Positions 8,914 to 19,969 are shown, counted from the stretch's first letter. The stretch is DNA of 64,000 bases from Promicromonospora panici (GCF_900608595.1 NZ_UWYY01000002.1:186001-250000); one strand, 5' to 3'. Translations and numbers: made by a program. The notes: generated from the letters alone by a model not told the origin.

Positions 8914-9603
8914 GTGGACGACTTCCTCGCCGGGTTCGCCGAGCTCTTCGCGCGGTTCGACGTCCTGGGCGCGTTCTGGGTGAATATCCAGCTCACGTTC
9001 TGGGCCGCACTACTGTCCCTGGTCCTCGGCACCGTGCTCGCGCTGATGCGCATCTCACCGATCGCATCACTCCGGTGGGCCGGTACCGCCTACGTGACCA
9101 TCTTCCGAAACACGCCTCTCACGATCATCCTCACGTTCACGTACCTGGTGCTGTTCTCGCAGCTCGCGCTCTCGCTCTCGGACACTCTCGACACCACGTT
9201 CTTCTGGTTCGCGGTGATCGGCTTGGCCGTCTACCACGCCGCGTTCGTCTGCGAGGCCATCCGCTCCGGCGTGAACACGGTGCCAGTCGGGCAGGCCGAG
9301 GCCGCGCGTGCCATCGGTCTCTCTTTCCTGCCTGCGGCAGCCCTGGTGATCTTCCCGCAGGCGTTTCGCGGAGCCGTCGCACCGCTCGGCAACACGCTGA
9401 TCGCGCTGCTGAAGAACTCGACCGTCGCTGCAGCGGCCTCTGTCTCCACCGAGACGTCATCACTGATGAGGACCATGATCGAGTTCCGGCCCGACCTCAT
9501 GGTCGCGATCTTCCTGACCTTCGCTCTGGGCTACGTGATCCTGGTGATCCCGATCGGGCTCGTCACCACCTCGCTCTCGCGACGACTGGCGGTGAAGCGA
9601 TGA
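8914..9603 (+). CDS. gluC: Glutamate-type ABC transporter permease
   Basis: 229 aa from GTG at 8914, chosen because GAAAGG at 8903-8908 then sits at a proper distance; an in-frame GTG at 8908 would overlap that ribosome site. HisM/GlnP-type integral membrane protein with about five hydrophobic spans; the cytoplasmic EAA loop (GQAEAARAIGLS) that contacts the ATPase is clear. Its stop overlaps the gluD ATG (ATGA, 9600-9603). Confidence 0.9.
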   Translation: MDDFLAGFAELFARFDVLGAFWVNIQLTFWAALLSLVLGTVLALMRISPIASLRWAGTAYVTIFRNTPLTIILTFTYLVLFSQLALSLSDTLDTTFFWFAVIGLAVYHAAFVCEAIRSGVNTVPVGQAEAARAIGLSFLPAAALVIFPQAFRGAVAPLGNTLIALLKNSTVAAAASVSTETSSLMRTMIEFRPDLMVAIFLTFALGYVILVIPIGLVTTSLSRRLAVKR

Positions 9604-10511
9604 GCGCGTCCGTCCTGTTCGACGCCCAGGGCCCACGCGGCCGTGCCCTGTCCGTCGTCGGCAACATCGTCGCCACCGTGGCGGTGCTCGCCGGGCTCGT
9701 CTGGCTGGCGTCCGTGCTGTACGCCAAGGGGCAGTTCAGCGCCTCGCTCTGGCAGAACGCCGTATCCGCTGAGGCGTGGCAGTCCTACTACCTGCCGGGC
9801 CTGCAGAACACGCTGCGCTCGGCGCTGTTCGCCACGGTGGGCTCGGTGCTCTTCGGCATCCTCTTCGGTATCGGACGGCTGTCGCAGATTCGTCCGGTCC
9901 GGTGGGTCTCGGGCGTCGTCGTGGAGTTCTTCCGCGCCGTGCCCGTCCTGCTGATGATGATCTTCTTCTACATGTTCTTCTCGGCGCAGGCCCAGTGGAT
10001 CGCCGACCGGCCGTTCGCTGCAGTAGTGGTGGCCCTCGTCCTGTACAACGGCTCCGTGATCGCGGAGCTGGTCCGGTCCGGCGTCGGGAACCTGCCGAAG
10101 GGGCAGGGCGAAGCAGGGCTGGCTGTCGGCCTGACCCCCGCACAGACGCTCCGCTCGATCCAGCTTCCTCAGGCTCTGGTCGCCATGCTCCCGGCGATGG
10201 TGTCGCAGCTCGTGGTGGTGCTCAAGGACTCGGCGCTCGGTCAGTTCATCCTGTACTCCGAACTGCTCCGGTCCGCCCAGATCCTCTCGTCGAGGGAGCA
10301 GAACCCGCTGCAGGCGCTCGTCGTCGTGGCGATCGTGTTCATCATCATCAACTGGCTGCTCACCGTCGTGGCGCACCGGCTCGCGAGGCTGCTGTCCAGC
10401 CGGACTGCGGGTGCCACGGTCGAGGGCACCGGCATCGGCAACCCGACCGCGGTGGCCGGCGGACCCGTCGGCGGCGGCCCAGGTCCGGGTGCTGGGGGCG
10501 CTGTCGTCTGA
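9600..10511 (+). CDS. gluD: Glutamate-type ABC transporter permease
   Basis: 303 aa from ATG at 9600 overlapping the gluC stop. Second HisM-type permease. It is longer than GluC because of an N-terminal span (VVGNIVATVAVLAGLVWLAS), a periplasmic segment with LWQNAVSAEAWQSYYLPG, and a Gly/Pro-rich C-terminal tail. The EAA loop reads GQGEAGLAVGLTPAQ. With GluC it should form the heterodimeric pore. A 17-bp terminator stem follows 20 nt after the stop. Confidence 0.9.
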   Translation: MSASVLFDAQGPRGRALSVVGNIVATVAVLAGLVWLASVLYAKGQFSASLWQNAVSAEAWQSYYLPGLQNTLRSALFATVGSVLFGILFGIGRLSQIRPVRWVSGVVVEFFRAVPVLLMMIFFYMFFSAQAQWIADRPFAAVVVALVLYNGSVIAELVRSGVGNLPKGQGEAGLAVGLTPAQTLRSIQLPQALVAMLPAMVSQLVVVLKDSALGQFILYSELLRSAQILSSREQNPLQALVVVAIVFIIINWLLTVVAHRLARLLSSRTAGATVEGTGIGNPTAVAGGPVGGGPGPGAGGAVV

Positions 10512-10531
10512 CGCGCTCCCTCAGCCGCATG

Positions 10532-10569
10532 CCAGAGGCGCTCCAGCACACATGCTGGAGCGCCTCTGG
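10532..10569 (+). terminator. Terminator of the gluABCD operon
   Basis: Perfect 17-bp stem (10532-10548 with 10553-10569) closed by a 4-nt loop, 20 nt after the gluD stop and before the convergent recX end. It lacks a U-run, as is common in high-GC genomes, and may act on both strands. Confidence 0.8.
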
Positions 10570-10619
10570 CGTCTCGCCCCGATCACCTGGCGTGTCGCCA
10601 GGTCCGGGTACGCGAGGGC

Positions 10620-11288
10620 TCAGTCGATGTCGACGCCCACCAGGTCGTCCGTCTCCTCGCCCTCTGCGGCAAGCGCGTCGCGGACCAGCTCGAACGCCAG
10701 CCCGGGCGCGTAGCCCTTCCGGGCCAGCGATCCGACGGCGCGGCGCACCCGCACCTCGCGGTCGAGACTGCGCGTGCGGGTGACGAGCTTGGAAGCCAGC
10801 TTGGCGCCCGCTACGCGTTCGTCGTCGGGGTCGAGCTGGTCCAGCGCCTCGGTGGCCGTGTCCTCATCGATGCCGCGCCGCCGCAGCTCCGCGGCGATGC
10901 CACGGCGAGCGAGGCCGCGCTCGGCGTGCCGGGTACGGACGATGGTCTCGGCGTAGGTCGCGTCGTCCACCAGGCCCACCTCGTCGAACCGGTCGAGCAC
11001 CTGCTCGACGACGTCCTCCGGGTAGCCCTTGCGCGCCAGCGACTGCTCGAGCTCGCGCCGGGACCGCTGTGCCGCCGTCAGGATCCGGAGAACTACCTCG
11101 CGGGCCTTCTCGACGGCGTCGTCACGGCTGATCTCGCCGGCGTCGAGGCGCTCCGCGACGGTCTTCCGGGGTGCCCGTTCGGCGCCGCTACCACGCGCGC
11201 GGCTACCCCTCCGGCCGCCCTCTCGGGCGGCCGGATGGCCCCGACGCTTCCCCACGCCGGGACCATCCGCTGGATCACCGTACTGCAC
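10620..11288 (-). CDS. recX: Recombination regulatory protein RecX
   Basis: 222 aa from a GTG at 11288, one base after the recA stop (TGA-C-GTG). RecX binds within the RecA filament groove and limits its growth. Three-helix RecX repeats are visible: ELEQSLARKGYPEDVVEQVLDRFDEVGLVDDATYAE, then GLARRGIAAELRRRGIDEDT, then a third copy near SLARKGYAPGLAFELV. The first 50 residues are basic and low-complexity. Expression probably depends on recA read-through and its SOS promoter. Confidence 0.92.
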   Translation of the reverse strand: MQYGDPADGPGVGKRRGHPAAREGGRRGSRARGSGAERAPRKTVAERLDAGEISRDDAVEKAREVVLRILTAAQRSRRELEQSLARKGYPEDVVEQVLDRFDEVGLVDDATYAETIVRTRHAERGLARRGIAAELRRRGIDEDTATEALDQLDPDDERVAGAKLASKLVTRTRSLDREVRVRRAVGSLARKGYAPGLAFELVRDALAAEGEETDDLVGVDID

Positions 11289-11289
11289 G

Positions 11290-12513
<1,224 letters not shown>

Positions 12514-12668
12514 GTGCAACACCTTCGGTTTCGGGGCGCTGTGTGCGCCGGCGTGGATGACTCTGTACGTCGTTGCCGACCGTACGCGGAGCCACTGACA
12601 CGAACACCTGCTCCGGCCGCCGCCTGTGGACGACGTTCCGAAATCCGTGCCTGTGGTTGAAGTCTAGC

Positions 12669-12682
12669 CGAACGCGTGTTCG
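12669..12682. promoter_or_regulatory. LexA (SOS) box upstream of recA
   Basis: CGAACGCGTGTTCG has perfect CGAAC/GTTCG arms around a 4-nt centre, matching the Gram-positive/actinobacterial SOS box pattern CGAAC-N4-GTTCG. It lies 155 nt upstream of the recA ATG in a 217-nt gene-free stretch (12514-12730). DNA-damage induction of recA-recX by LexA is the expected consequence. Confidence 0.85.
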
Positions 12683-12730
12683 AGGCAAGGCCGGACACAC
12701 CGGTGTGTCGCGGGACATCTCGCCAGTGCC

Positions 12731-12967
12731 TCAGCGACGCGGCGGCGGCGCCTGCCGGTACTTGTCCTTGCCCCACCGGTCGGCGTCCGGCACGTCGAGC
12801 GCGTCGCACAGCGCGTGCCAGACGTCCCGCGGCTCGTCGCCGTCGTCCAGGGCGACGGCGGGGGTCCGGCCGTCCAGTGTGGGCAGCACCTGCTCGCGGG
12901 CGAGGGCGCGCCCGTAGGCGGGACCGAAGACCTCGTCTATCAGCTGCCAGAAATCCCGTTCGCGCAC
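12731..12967 (-). CDS. DUF3046 domain-containing protein
   Basis: 78 aa from a GTG at 12967. Begins VRERDFWQLIDEVFGPAYGRALAREQVL and includes DEPRDVWHALCDALDVPDADRWG, the compact helical DUF3046 pattern. This small actinobacterial family is characteristically found just upstream of recA, as here. Function is unknown. The recA SOS promoter lies downstream of it, so the two are probably separate transcripts. Confidence 0.85.
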   Translation of the reverse strand: MRERDFWQLIDEVFGPAYGRALAREQVLPTLDGRTPAVALDDGDEPRDVWHALCDALDVPDADRWGKDKYRQAPPPRR

Positions 12968-13042
12968 TCGTCAACCCTACGTCTCCCGACGTCCGCCCCG
13001 AGAACCGGGCCCGTGTCAGTGGTCAGGGACAGAATGGGGACC

Positions 13043-16000
13043 ATGCCCTCAGCCGACGACCCGCTCTCCCGGTTCGGACCCGCCACCCGTACGTGGTTCA
13101 CCGGGACGTTCGCGCAACCCACCACCGCCCAGGCCGGCGCGTGGGACGCCGTCGCGCGTGACCAGCACGCACTGGTGGTCGCGCCGACCGGATCGGGCAA
13201 GACGCTCGCGGCGTTCCTCTGGTCGATCGACCGGATCATGTCCGCTCCCCCGCCCGAGGAGCGGGCCCGACGCTGCCGCGTGCTGTACGTGTCGCCGCTG
13301 AAGGCCCTGGCCGCCGACGTGCAGCGCAACCTGCGCTCCCCGCTCACGGGTATCCGTCAGGCCGCGGCCCGGGACGGCATCGAGGTCCCGGACGTCACGG
13401 TCGGCATGCGTACGGGCGACACGCCCGCCAGCGAGCGGCGCTCGTTCGCCACCCGCCCGCCCGACATCCTCGTCACGACGCCGGAGTCACTCTTCCTCAT
13501 CCTCACCTCGTCGGCCCGCGCCGGGCTCGCCGGCGTGGAGACCGTGGTGCTCGACGAGATCCATGCCGTCGCGGGCACCAAGCGTGGCGCCCATCTCGCC
13601 CTTAGCCTGGAGCGCCTCGACGCCCTGCTGGACCGGCCGGCGCAGCGCATCGGGCTGTCCGCCACCGTCCGCCCGGTCGACGCGGTCTCCCGGTTCCTGG
13701 GCGGCGGCCGCGACGACAGCTCGGCACGCGAGGTAGCGGTCGTCCAGCCGCCGTCGCACAAGGAGTGGGCCATCGACGTCGTCGTGCCCGTACCGGACCT
13801 CGCGGACCTGGACAGCGCACCGGCGACCGGACCAGTCCATGGAGCGGCGCCCGCACCGGGCGGCGCCGGACCAGATGGTTCGGCCGGCCCCGGCTCGGGC
13901 GACGACGAGATCGACCTCTCGGGCGAGGCCACCCGCCCGCTACGCCGGGCCTCGGTCTGGCCGCACGTCGAGGAGCGTGTGGTCGACCTCGTCGCCGACC
14001 ACACGTCCACCATCGTGTTCACCAACAACCGGCGAGGCGCCGAGCGGCTGACCGCCCGGATGAACGAGGTCTGGGCACAGCGCGAAGGGCTCGACGTCGC
14101 CGACCCGGCCAGCACCTGGGCCGCGCTCGTACCGGGCCAGTCGGGCACCGCCGCGGGCATCCCCCGGCCCACGCCCGGACAGCGCGGCCTTCCGGAGGCG
14201 GTGCCCGGCCAGGGCGAGATCGTCCTGGCGCGCGCCCACCACGGGTCGATGAGCCGCGCCGAGCGCACGCGCACCGAGACGGAGCTCAAGGAGGGCCGGC
14301 TGCCCGCCGTCGTCGCCACGTCGTCGCTGGAGCTCGGCATCGACATGGGTGCGGTGGACCTGGTGGTCCAGGTCGGGGCGCCGCCGTCGGTCGCCAGCGG
14401 GCTGCAGCGCATCGGCCGCGCCGGCCACCAGGTGGGCGCGGTGTCCAAGGGCGTGGTCTTCCCGATGTTCCGGGGTGACCTCGTGCCGGCAACCGTCATC
14501 GCGCAGCGCATGCGCGCCGGCGAGATCGAGCACATGCACGTCCCGGCCAACCCGCTCGACGTCCTGGCGCAACAGGTGGTGGCGGCCCTGGCCGTCGACG
14601 ACTGGGACGAGGCGGACCTGCTCGCCCTCGTTCGCCGCGCCGCGCCGTTCGCGCACCTCGGTGACGCCACGTGGCGTGCCGTCCTGGACATGCTCGCGGG
14701 CCGTTATCCCAGCGAGGACTTCGCGGAGCTGCGCGCCCGCATCACCTGGGACCGCGCCACCGGCATGCTGCGTGGCCGCCCCGGCGCGCTCCGGCTGGCC
14801 GCCACCAGCGGCGGCACCATCCCCGACAAGGGCGCCTACGGCGTGTTCCTCGCCACCGATGCACCGAGCGGCGGCGCGCCGGGCGACGTGCTCACCGACA
14901 GCGTGACCGGCGGCTCGGGCCGGACCCGCGGCGGCAAGCGTGTCGGCGAGCTCGACGAGGAGATGGTCTACGAGTCGCGGGTCGGCGACACGTTCACGCT
15001 CGGGTCGAGCACGTGGCGCATCGAGGAGATCACCACCGACCGCGTGCTGGTCACCCCCGCCCCCGGCCTGCCCGGGCGCCTGCCCTTCTGGAAGGGTGAC
15101 GCACAGGGGCGTCCGGCCGAGCTCGGGCGCGCGGTCGGAACGTTCGTCCGCGAGGCCGACGCCGCCCTGGCCGCCGACCCTGAGGCCGGGCGCAAGCACC
15201 TGCGCGACGCCGGGCTCGACGACTGGGCGGCCGACAACCTCGCCGCCTACCTCACGGAGCAGCGGCTCGGTACGGGCCGCGTGCCCGACGACCGCACGGT
15301 GGTCGTGGAGCGGTTCCGCGACGAGCTCGGCGACTGGCGCGTGGTGATCCACTCTCCGCTCGGCGCACGCGTGCACGCACCGTGGGCGCTGGTGATCTCC
15401 GCCCGGCTGCGCGCCCGCTTCGGCCTCGACGTGGCGGCCATGCACTCGGACGACGGCATAGTGCTGCGTCTGCCCGACTCCGGCGGCGGCTGGGACGGTG
15501 ACCTCTGGGACGGGGCCGTGCCCACCGCCGGGGACAGTTCCGGCGAAGGCGACGGCGCCGCGCAAGCGCCGCACACGCCCGGCCGGGTCACCCTCGAGGA
15601 CCTGCTTCTCGACCCGGACGAGGTGCTCGGAGCCGTGCGCGACGAGCTCGGGTCGTCGGTCATGTTCGCCGCGCGGTTCCGCGAGGCCGCGGCCAGGGCG
15701 CTCCTGCTGCCCCGGCGTCGGCCGGACAAGCGGCAGCCGCTGTGGCAGCAGCGGCAGCGGTCCGCCCAGCTCCTGGAGGTGGCGAGCCAGTTCCCGGACT
15801 TCCCGATAGTGCTGGAGGCGGCCCGCGAGTGCCTCCAGGACGACTTCGACGTCGCGGCCCTGGCCGGTCTCATGCGCGACATCGCCGCGGGCGGCGTCCG
15901 CGTCGTCGAGGTGACGACGCCGACGCCCTCGCCGTTCGCGCAGTCCCTCCTGTTCGGCTACACCGCCCAGTTCCTGTACGACGGCGACGCGCCGCTGGCC

Positions 16001-18106
16001 GAGCGCCGAGCGGCAGCCCTGTCACTCGACCCGGAACTGCTCGCCGAGCTGCTCGGCGAGCGGGGCACGGCCGACCTGGCGGACCTCCTGGACCCCGGTG
16101 CCGTCGAGCGCACCGAGGCCGAGCTGGCCGGGCTCGCGCCGGACCGCCAGGCGCGCGACGCCGAGGGCCTGTGGGACCTGCTCCGGCGTACTGGCCCGCA
16201 CCCGCTCCATGCCCTGGAGGCGCGCACCCGCGAGGAGGCCCGCCACGCCGTCGGGCACTGGCTCGACGAGCTGGAGGGCAGCCGCCGGGTGATCCGCGTG
16301 CGGTTCGCCGGCGAGGAGCAGTGGGCGGTCGCCGAGGACGCCGGGCGCCTGCGCGACGCCCTCGGCGTGGCCCTGCCCGTCGGCATCCCGGAGACGTTCA
16401 CCGAGCTCGTGCCCGACCCGCTGGGTGACCTGCTGCGCCGCCACGCCCGCACGCACGGTCCGTTCAGTGCCGGAACGGTGGCCCTGCGGTTCGGGCTGGG
16501 GGTCGCGATCGTCGCGCACGGCCTCGCGCGGCTGGAGGCGGACGGCGTGCTCGCGCGCGGGAGCCTGCGTCCCGGCTCGCTCGGTGGCACCGGCGACGAG
16601 TGGTGCGACCCCGGGGTGCTGCGCCTGCTCCGACGGCGGTCGCTGGCGGTCCTGCGGGCCGAGGTGGAACCCGTGGAACAGGAGGCGCTCGGCACCTTCC
16701 TGCCCCGCTGGCAGAACATCGCCACGGGGCTGCTGCGCGGAGCCGACGGGCTGGTGCAGGCGATCGAGCAGCTCGCGGGCGCAGCGGTCCCGGCGTCGGC
16801 CCTGGAGACCCTCGTGCTGCCCGCGCGGGTGACCGACTACTCCCCCGCGCTCCTCGACGAGCTGACGGTCGCGGGAGAGGTGCTGTGGGCCGGTCACTCC
16901 CGCCTACCCGGCTCGGGCGGTGGCGACGGCCTCGTCTCCCTCCACCTGGCCGACGGCGCCCCACTCACCCTGCCCACGCTGGACCCGGTCGAGGAGGAGA
17001 GCCCGGTCGACTCCGACCTGCACCGTGCGGTCCTGGACCTGCTCACCGGTTCGGGAGGCTTCTTCCTGCCGCGGGTCGCCGAGCTCACCGGCGCCGAGCC
17101 GGACGCCGTGCTGGAGGTGCTGTGGGACCTCGTCTGGGCCGGGCAGGTCACCAACGACGGGCTGGGCGCCCTGCGCGAGCGGGTCAGTGGTGCGGGTGCG
17201 CATCGTGCACCCCGCACCGCCGCGCGTGCCCGGCCGGTGCGGCGGTCACGGTTCGCGATCTCGCCCGGGCGTCCCGCCTCGACCTTCCGCGGGAGTACGT
17301 CGGTCCCGGGGGGCGGCGGTCGCTGGGCGGCTCTCCCGATGCGCGAGGCCGACCCGACATTGCGCGCGCACGCGCTGACCCAGGTCCTCCTGGAACGACA
17401 CGGTGTGCTCACGCGGTCCGGTGCCGCGGCCGAGGGCGTCGGCGCCGGTTACCGGGACGTGTACCGGGTGCTGTCCGGCCTGGAGGAGCGCGGTGCGGTA
17501 CGCCGCGGGTACTTCGTGGAGCACCTGGGCGGCTCGCAGTTCGCGCTGCCCGGCGCGGTCGACCGCCTGCGGGTGGACGCACAGGACCGGGCACGGATCG
17601 TGGAGGCCGAGGTGGAGGTCGCGGAGCGGACGGCGGCCGCGGCGGCCGGACCCGGCGTGAGCAGCACGACGGGCGCCGTCGTGCTCGCCGCGATGGATCC
17701 CGCCAACCCGTACGGCGCGGCGCTGGCCTGGCCGGCGAGCCCGGTACCCGACGCGGAGCCGACGTCGGACGAGGCCCACGAGACCCGCGAGACCCGCGCC
17801 ACCACCGCTCACCGGCCCGGCCGCAAGGCCGGGGCCGTCGTGGTGCTCATCCACGGTGACCTCACCCTGTTCGTCGAGCGGGGCGGGCGCACGGTGCTGT
17901 CGTTCAGCCAGAGCCCCGCGCGCCTGGCGGCGGCCGCCGCCGCCCTGGCCCGTACCGTCCGCGAGGGCCGGCTGGGGCGCCTCGTGGTCCAGCGCGTCGA
18001 CGGGGTGCCCGCACTGGAGGCCGCGCGACATCATCCGGTCGCGCGTGCACTCGTGGAGGCGGGTTTCGCGGTCACCCCACGGGGTCTGCGGATCTCGATC
18101 CGCTGA
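13043..18106 (+). CDS. lhr: Lhr-type ATP-dependent DNA/RNA helicase
   Basis: 1687 aa, the size of bacterial long Lhr proteins. ATG at 13043 follows GGGGA; an ATG at 13034 is in frame. SF2 motifs: Q-motif region TTAQAGAWDAV, motif I APTGSGKT (47-54), motif II DEIH (171-174), motif VI QRIGRAGH (455-462). A Gly/Pro/Ala/Asp-rich insertion of about 40 residues separates the two RecA domains (near 258-298). The winged-helix/Lhr-core region follows, then the long C-terminal domain, interrupted near residues 1390-1430 by an Arg/Ala/Pro-rich segment. Lhr is a 3'-5' translocase linked to DNA repair; the downstream Nei gene supports that role. Confidence 0.95.
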   Translation: MPSADDPLSRFGPATRTWFTGTFAQPTTAQAGAWDAVARDQHALVVAPTGSGKTLAAFLWSIDRIMSAPPPEERARRCRVLYVSPLKALAADVQRNLRSPLTGIRQAAARDGIEVPDVTVGMRTGDTPASERRSFATRPPDILVTTPESLFLILTSSARAGLAGVETVVLDEIHAVAGTKRGAHLALSLERLDALLDRPAQRIGLSATVRPVDAVSRFLGGGRDDSSAREVAVVQPPSHKEWAIDVVVPVPDLADLDSAPATGPVHGAAPAPGGAGPDGSAGPGSGDDEIDLSGEATRPLRRASVWPHVEERVVDLVADHTSTIVFTNNRRGAERLTARMNEVWAQREGLDVADPASTWAALVPGQSGTAAGIPRPTPGQRGLPEAVPGQGEIVLARAHHGSMSRAERTRTETELKEGRLPAVVATSSLELGIDMGAVDLVVQVGAPPSVASGLQRIGRAGHQVGAVSKGVVFPMFRGDLVPATVIAQRMRAGEIEHMHVPANPLDVLAQQVVAALAVDDWDEADLLALVRRAAPFAHLGDATWRAVLDMLAGRYPSEDFAELRARITWDRATGMLRGRPGALRLAATSGGTIPDKGAYGVFLATDAPSGGAPGDVLTDSVTGGSGRTRGGKRVGELDEEMVYESRVGDTFTLGSSTWRIEEITTDRVLVTPAPGLPGRLPFWKGDAQGRPAELGRAVGTFVREADAALAADPEAGRKHLRDAGLDDWAADNLAAYLTEQRLGTGRVPDDRTVVVERFRDELGDWRVVIHSPLGARVHAPWALVISARLRARFGLDVAAMHSDDGIVLRLPDSGGGWDGDLWDGAVPTAGDSSGEGDGAAQAPHTPGRVTLEDLLLDPDEVLGAVRDELGSSVMFAARFREAAARALLLPRRRPDKRQPLWQQRQRSAQLLEVASQFPDFPIVLEAARECLQDDFDVAALAGLMRDIAAGGVRVVEVTTPTPSPFAQSLLFGYTAQFLYDGDAPLAERRAAALSLDPELLAELLGERGTADLADLLDPGAVERTEAELAGLAPDRQARDAEGLWDLLRRTGPHPLHALEARTREEARHAVGHWLDELEGSRRVIRVRFAGEEQWAVAEDAGRLRDALGVALPVGIPETFTELVPDPLGDLLRRHARTHGPFSAGTVALRFGLGVAIVAHGLARLEADGVLARGSLRPGSLGGTGDEWCDPGVLRLLRRRSLAVLRAEVEPVEQEALGTFLPRWQNIATGLLRGADGLVQAIEQLAGAAVPASALETLVLPARVTDYSPALLDELTVAGEVLWAGHSRLPGSGGGDGLVSLHLADGAPLTLPTLDPVEEESPVDSDLHRAVLDLLTGSGGFFLPRVAELTGAEPDAVLEVLWDLVWAGQVTNDGLGALRERVSGAGAHRAPRTAARARPVRRSRFAISPGRPASTFRGSTSVPGGGGRWAALPMREADPTLRAHALTQVLLERHGVLTRSGAAAEGVGAGYRDVYRVLSGLEERGAVRRGYFVEHLGGSQFALPGAVDRLRVDAQDRARIVEAEVEVAERTAAAAAGPGVSSTTGAVVLAAMDPANPYGAALAWPASPVPDAEPTSDEAHETRETRATTAHRPGRKAGAVVVLIHGDLTLFVERGGRTVLSFSQSPARLAAAAAALARTVREGRLGRLVVQRVDGVPALEAARHHPVARALVEAGFAVTPRGLRISIR

Positions 18107-18884
18107 GCGCCAAGGCCGGCTCGCCCGCGCTGACGGCGTCGTGCCCGGCGCTGCCTGTGGCCCTGGCCTCGGTCACCTCGTGCCAGACACCGGTCACGGC
18201 CTCGTCCGGAGCCATCGAGCCCTCCCGGTCGATGGTGGCCGCGAGCAGGAACAGGTAGGCGATCATGACCACGAACCCGATCCGTTCGATGAGGCCGAAG
18301 GCCAAGATCCCGGAGTCGGCGAAGAAGACCAGCGACAGGTGGACCACGAGGAACGCCACGACCACGATGCCCAGGGCGCGGGCCGCCGACCGCAGCCCGC
18401 GCGGAAGCGAGGAGCGCGGCCGCTGGATCGACCGCTCGAGGCTCAGGCCGACGAGCGGAAGCACGCAGAAGGCGGTCGCCGCGCTGACGCGGTGGATCAC
18501 GGCGGACAGGGAGGCCGGCGTCCCCGGGGGGTCGGTCGGGAACGCGCCGACGAGCACCATCGCGATGGCGAAGACGATCATCGCGAACGCAGGCACGGCG
18601 CCGACCGCCAACCCGGTGCGGTACATCCGCACCGTGAGGATCAGGCCCAGCACGGCCAGGATCACGCCACCCGCCAGGATGAGCTCGCCGCCGCCGGGCA
18701 CGAAGGCGTACCAGCTGATCGGGTCGAGCACCGGGTCGACGACGGACGCACCCACCACGTGTGCGGCGACCATTGGCAGCAGAGCGGTCGCGCCGAACCA
18801 GCCGACCGTCCGGGTGCTGCGGGGGTCTACGGAGGTGGCGGGCAGGTCGGGGTGTCTCCCCAGGTCAGCGGCAACAACGGTCAT
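18072..18884 (-). CDS. DUF998-like integral membrane protein
   Basis: 270 aa from ATG at 18884. Seven or so hydrophobic segments (for example FGATALLPMVAAHVVGASVV, LILAGGVILAVLGLILTV, AMIVFAIAMVLVGAFP), with FPTDPPGTPASLSAVIHRVSA resembling the conserved loop of DUF998 proteins. Function unknown. A second, shorter member is at 33489-34145. Its 3' end overlaps the convergent lhr end by 35 nt. The C-terminal 45 residues are hydrophilic. Confidence 0.75.
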   Translation of the reverse strand: MTVVAADLGRHPDLPATSVDPRSTRTVGWFGATALLPMVAAHVVGASVVDPVLDPISWYAFVPGGGELILAGGVILAVLGLILTVRMYRTGLAVGAVPAFAMIVFAIAMVLVGAFPTDPPGTPASLSAVIHRVSAATAFCVLPLVGLSLERSIQRPRSSLPRGLRSAARALGIVVVAFLVVHLSLVFFADSGILAFGLIERIGFVVMIAYLFLLAATIDREGSMAPDEAVTGVWHEVTEARATGSAGHDAVSAGEPALALSGSRSADPVG

Positions 18885-19088
18885 GAGACAAGCATTGTGG
18901 ACCATGCGGCCGGAAACCATCGGGTTTTCCCCCTGAACGTTACTGGGGGCAACCCCTGACCAGCCCTGGGCGACCCCGCGAGCGGGCCGCGGGTCTGGCT
19001 CGCACCCGCCCGGGTGATATGCCCGATCGTGCAGCCTACCCCGCCATGGCGCCCACTACGCTGAAGCCCCACGACGAGGGGAGCATTC

Positions 19089-19886
19089 GTGCCCGAGGGC
19101 GATGTACTGCGCCTCACCGCCGAGCGCCTCACTGCGGCGCTGCGTGGGCTGCCGCTCGTCCGTGCGGAGCTGCGCTGGCCGAGTGTCGGCGCGGCTGACC
19201 TGACCGGCGCCACCGCGCTCGAGACGTGCGCGTACGGCAAGCACCTGCTCACCCGGCTCGACGACGGCCGCACCCTGCACACGCACCTGCGCATGGAAGG
19301 GCTCTGGAAGGTCCACCGCACGGGCTCCCGTGATGCCTCGGCCCGCAATCCCGCCATCCGCGCCGTGCTCGCGACGGACGCCTGGACGGCCACGGGATGG
19401 CACCTCGGGATGCTGGACCTGCTGCGCACCCTCGACGAGCAGCGCATCCTCACCGGGCTGGGCCCCGACATCCTCGGCGACGACTTCCCCACCACCGGCC
19501 TGCCCGAAGGCGCTGCACGGCTCGTCCGCGAGCCCGAGCGCCCGCTGTGCGCCGCGCTGCTGGACCAGCGCACCGTCGCGGGCATCGGGACCATCTGGAT
19601 GGCCGAGTCGCTGTTCGCGCGGCGTCTGTGGCCCTGGGCGCCCGCAGGGTCGCTGTCCGAGGACGAGCGCGACGACCTGCTCCGCACCGCACGCAGGCTC
19701 ATGGAGCGCAGCGTCGCCGTGGGCCGGGCCCGCGGCATGGCCGCCGTCGAAATGCATGTGCACGGCCGCGCGGGCCGGCCGTGCCACCGGTGCGGGACCC
19801 CGATCGGCGTCGGCTCGGCGAACGAGAAGCCCTACGAACGTCCGGTGTTCTGGTGCTCGACCTGCCAGGCACAGACCGCGAAGTAG
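19089..19886 (+). CDS. Fpg/Nei family DNA glycosylase (endonuclease VIII-like)
   Basis: 265 aa from GTG at 19089, with GAGGGGAG as ribosome site. After the initiator the product starts PEGD; Pro2 and Glu3 are the catalytic residues of this family, which excises oxidised bases and nicks the abasic site. The H2TH region lies near DQRTVAGIGTIWMAESLF. A C-terminal zinc finger is present (CHRC...CSTC). Lhr followed by an Nei protein is a recurrent actinobacterial pair, here separated by a DUF998-like gene on the opposite strand. The stop codon is inside a long terminator hairpin. Confidence 0.92.
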   Translation: MPEGDVLRLTAERLTAALRGLPLVRAELRWPSVGAADLTGATALETCAYGKHLLTRLDDGRTLHTHLRMEGLWKVHRTGSRDASARNPAIRAVLATDAWTATGWHLGMLDLLRTLDEQRILTGLGPDILGDDFPTTGLPEGAARLVREPERPLCAALLDQRTVAGIGTIWMAESLFARRLWPWAPAGSLSEDERDDLLRTARRLMERSVAVGRARGMAAVEMHVHGRAGRPCHRCGTPIGVGSANEKPYERPVFWCSTCQAQTAK

Positions 19887-19951
19887 AGCGCCTGCCCCGC
19901 TTCCGTACGGGGTGATCCGTAGGGAAGCGGGACAGGCGCTCTACTTCGCGG
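19876..19951. terminator. Long hairpin between nei and clgR
   Basis: Arms 19876-19904 and 19923-19951 pair over 29 positions with one mismatch. The left arm includes the last codons and TAG of the Nei gene. The stem contains CGCGAAGTAG at 19877-19886 and its complement at 19941-19950. It likely terminates both convergent transcripts. Confidence 0.8.
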
Positions 19952-19969
19952 TTCTTCGAACCGGTCGGC

